The notes beneath the pieces were generated by a model that saw only the letters and a program-made list of their open reading frames with translations, ran no database searches and was not told the DNA's origin. A stretch of 9,058 nucleotides of DNA, taken from Planctomycetota bacterium. GTDB lineage: Bacteria > Planctomycetota > Phycisphaerae > UBA1845 > Fen-1342. Location: positions 1-9,058 of the forward strand of contig JAUWXH010000042.1 of assembly GCA_030616465.1 (NCBI GenBank), given 5' to 3'. This document shows, in pieces, positions 7,482 to 9,058 of this stretch. Every line of letters begins with the position of its first letter. Positions within the stretch are counted from its first letter, which is position 1. Position numbers and translations under genes: made by a program.

Positions 7482-7970
7482 TCACCCTCTCCACTTGCTC
7501 GCAGCGTAATCGTCCAACTCATCGCCCGGTTGTCGCCCCGAAGCGACGATGTTCGGGCGGCTCGCAGGCGTTAGGCCGAATTCCTGTTCGAGCCGCAGCA
7601 GCAATATTGCCGCCTTATGGGCGGTCGCCACTTGCGGGAACTGCTGCAGGTACTTCACCTTGCCGTTCTCATCCTTCAGCGGATACGCCTCGCCGTGCTT
7701 CTGGATGAACTGCTCGGCACGCTTCCAGCGTGACCAGATTCGGCAGTAGCGGGACAGCGCGTTACGGTCGACCTTCGTCAGCACACCCATGCGATCGAGC
7801 TGCGGCGCCAAGTCTCGCCAGCACGCTTTGGCATCCGCGTCGAGCCAGCGCGGGCACGCTGGGCGCGTCCTTTCCGGCTTGGGCTCCTGCTTGTTCAGTG
7901 GTCGCCGACCGGGGTTGCCAGCTGCCGTCTTCAAGGCCGTCGGTTTCTTGGGCGGCCCACGTCGCCCCAT
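7482..7970 (-). CDS. Phage terminase small subunit, P27 family
   Basis: A 162-residue protein of the P27-type terminase small subunit family (Terminase_4). Such proteins bind the phage packaging site and hand DNA to the large subunit. The signature N terminus MGRRGPPKKPTALKTAAGNP with GRRPLN follows the family pattern, then PRWLDADAKACWRDLAPQL (40-58), a helical core, and the C-terminal RLEQEFGLTPASR (126-138). The ATG at 7970 is chosen because the family begins at this basic motif. It is 1 nt after the folE stop and has a G-run about 7 nt upstream; 14 more codons are open but would overlap folE. Length is normal and the frame is intact. The large subunit, which usually follows directly, is absent: a short intergenic region and the cas operon come next. 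This marks phage, prophage or prophage-remnant DNA. Confidence 0.9.
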   Translation of the reverse strand: MGRRGPPKKPTALKTAAGNPGRRPLNKQEPKPERTRPACPRWLDADAKACWRDLAPQLDRMGVLTKVDRNALSRYCRIWSRWKRAEQFIQKHGEAYPLKDENGKVKYLQQFPQVATAHKAAILLLRLEQEFGLTPASRPNIVASGRQPGDELDDYAASKWRG

Positions 7971-7971
7971 C

Positions 7972-8571
7972 CTATCGCCCCCCATTCTGAGTGAGCGCCA
8001 GCAACTCCGCACGCGCCTCCGGATTGTCCCGGAGCACGCCGAACATGGCGCTCGTCACCATCTCGCTGTCGGGTTGCCGCACGCCACGGCAGCCCATGCA
8101 ACTGTGATGGGCCCGCACGACGACGCCCGCACCCGCGGCGTCACCGCGCTTCATGATGTCTTCGGCGATCTGCGTCGTCATGCGCTCCTGGATCTGCAGG
8201 CGACGCGCGTAGCAGTCCACCAGCCGAGCCAGTTTGCTGACGCCGAGCACCCGGCCGTTCGGCACATATCCGACCGTTACGGTCCCCACGAATGGCAACA
8301 GGTGGTGCTCACACAGGCTGGTGAAGCGGACGCCCGTCAGGACGACCATTGCGTCGTATGATTCGCCGAACTTCGTGTGCAACACAGCGTCGGGGTCGAC
8401 GTTATATCCACCCGCCATCTCGCGCAGCGCTCGCGCGACACGTCTAGGCGTGTCCTTCAGGCCCTCCCGCTCGGGTTCGTCACCGATCCAGCGGATGAGC
8501 GTCCGGACCGCCGCCTCAGCTTCGGCTAACGTACATTCCACAGCTTGTGCATCTGCGGCGATAGCCGCCAT
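7972..8571 (-). CDS. folE: GTP cyclohydrolase I (FolE)
   Basis: A 199-residue GTP cyclohydrolase I converting GTP to 7,8-dihydroneopterin triphosphate, the shared first step of folate and 7-deazaguanine (preQ0/queuosine) synthesis. Seen motifs: GLKDTPRRVARA (38-49), SLCEHHLLPFVG (85-96) with Cys87, His89 and His90, and AHHSCMGCRGV (154-164) with His156 and Cys158. By alignment to the E. coli enzyme, Cys87, His90 and Cys158 are the zinc ligands, and His89 and His156 are active-site histidines. RQPDSEMVTSAMFG (165-178) is also typical. The ATG at 8571 has AGGAG 8 nt upstream; an ATG 10 codons earlier lacks that. It overlaps queE by 46 nt and is 1 nt from the terminase gene. The pairing with queE points to 7-deazaguanine synthesis rather than folate. 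Confidence 0.95.
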   Translation of the reverse strand: MAAIAADAQAVECTLAEAEAAVRTLIRWIGDEPEREGLKDTPRRVARALREMAGGYNVDPDAVLHTKFGESYDAMVVLTGVRFTSLCEHHLLPFVGTVTVGYVPNGRVLGVSKLARLVDCYARRLQIQERMTTQIAEDIMKRGDAAGAGVVVRAHHSCMGCRGVRQPDSEMVTSAMFGVLRDNPEARAELLALTQNGGR

Positions 8572-9058
8572 TTGGGGTTCTCCTGAACGAGACGGATACA
8601 CCAGTCGAGCGTCTTACCGTCCAAGTGGTTCCCACCGACCGCCGGTGAGATTAAATGGTGGTCGGCCTCCACGACGGTCTCGGGAATCACCTGCCCGCAA
8701 CTCCGCACGTACTTGACCTCGTGAGCCCTGCGCTGCCGGATGGCGTGCTCAGCGACTTTCGGGCTGACCGTGATCCAGTCCAGCCCGTCGGGTAGCGGCA
8801 CGCTGCCGTTCGTCTCGATGGCCAGCCGCCAGCCCCGCGCGTGGAAGAACTCGACAAGCGCGGTGTCTACCTGCAGGCCCGGCTCACCGCCCGTGAGGAC
8901 CATCCAGCGGCACGGTGCGTCCTCCGGCTGTACGTCGGCGGCCAGCTGCTCAATCTCCTCCAGCGCCAGCTTCCGGCCACCAGCGGACTCCGTATCGCAG
9001 TCAAAGCCGCCGGGCGATTTCGGTCCGGGCTCGACCGTGCATGCCCTGTTGCAACCCG
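8526..9058 (-). CDS. queE: 7-carboxy-7-deazaguanine synthase QueE, 3' part
   Basis: The last 176 residues of a radical-SAM QueE, which converts 6-carboxy-tetrahydropterin to 7-carboxy-7-deazaguanine on the way to preQ0. The beginning lies outside the window. Visible are the cysteine region GCNRACT...GFDCDTE, LTGGEPG (the SAM-binding GGEP motif), AIETNGS, ITVSPK, and a C terminus RLSPQMHKLWNVR typical of QueE. The third cluster cysteine is 13 residues after the second instead of the usual 2, so there is an 11-residue insertion within the cluster loop. Product preQ0 can serve tRNA queuosine or, in some phages and genomic islands, 7-deazaguanine DNA modification; the window does not show which. 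It is first of three packed genes (queE, folE, terminase). Confidence 0.93.
   Translation of the reverse strand, partial: GCNRACTVEPGPKSPGGFDCDTESAGGRKLALEEIEQLAADVQPEDAPCRWMVLTGGEPGLQVDTALVEFFHARGWRLAIETNGSVPLPDGLDWITVSPKVAEHAIRQRRAHEVKYVRSCGQVIPETVVEADHHLISPAVGGNHLDGKTLDWCIRLVQENPKWRLSPQMHKLWNVR
8580..8584 (-). promoter_or_regulatory. Ribosome binding site deciding the folE start
   Basis: AGGAG on the minus strand, 8 nt before the ATG at 8571 and inside the queE coding sequence. It favours that start over the in-frame ATG at 8601 and implies translation coupled to queE. Confidence 0.65.

Noticed and set aside
6911..7522. Minus-strand open frame of 203 codons across the intergenic region and nuclease gene
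   Set aside because: No recognisable domain, weak third-position bias, and it is out of frame with the nuclease motifs it overlaps.

Overview
This is a GC-rich bacterial or phage segment with strong G/C preference at third codon positions. Every convincing gene lies on the minus strand, so read the window from right to left. I cannot assign a taxon from the sequence. A high-GC bacterium, or a phage or prophage of one, fits best.

Layout in the direction of transcription: (1) 9058-7482 holds a tightly packed set: a 3' part of queE (7-carboxy-7-deazaguanine synthase), folE (GTP cyclohydrolase I), and a P27-family phage terminase small subunit. queE and folE overlap by 46 nt, and folE is 1 nt from the terminase gene. 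(2) 7481-7254 is a 228-nt intergenic stretch with a 9-bp inverted repeat and a sigma70-like promoter candidate pointing at the next genes. (3) 7253-482 is a compact operon: an HsdR-N-like PD-(D/E)xK nuclease frame, cas3 (helicase with C-terminal HD), csb3, csb1 and csb2, joined by 4-nt overlaps or a 4-nt gap. (4) 481-399 is a short leader-like spacer. (5) 398-1 is a CRISPR array with six 36-nt repeats, starting at base 1 and probably continuing past it.

The cas set is a complete type I-G (formerly I-U) interference module: Csb1 (Cas7-type backbone), Csb2 (fused Cas5/Cas6-type RAMP), Csb3 (small Cas8u2-type subunit) and Cas3. No cas1, cas2 or cas4 is present between csb2 and the array or elsewhere in the window. 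The repeats are unusually heterogeneous, which fits an array not being actively extended.

The most interesting points are two. First, a nuclease domain like the N terminus of type I restriction HsdR sits directly before cas3. The coding signal crosses from the nuclease frame into the cas3 frame through an apparent single-base shift, suggesting a nuclease-Cas3 fusion (intact in relatives, or broken here) that mimics the nuclease-plus-helicase layout of HsdR. Second, the phage terminase small subunit and 7-deazaguanine genes next to an adaptation-less CRISPR-Cas cassette raise the possibility that the cassette is phage- or prophage-borne. Both are inferences that need comparison with homologous loci.
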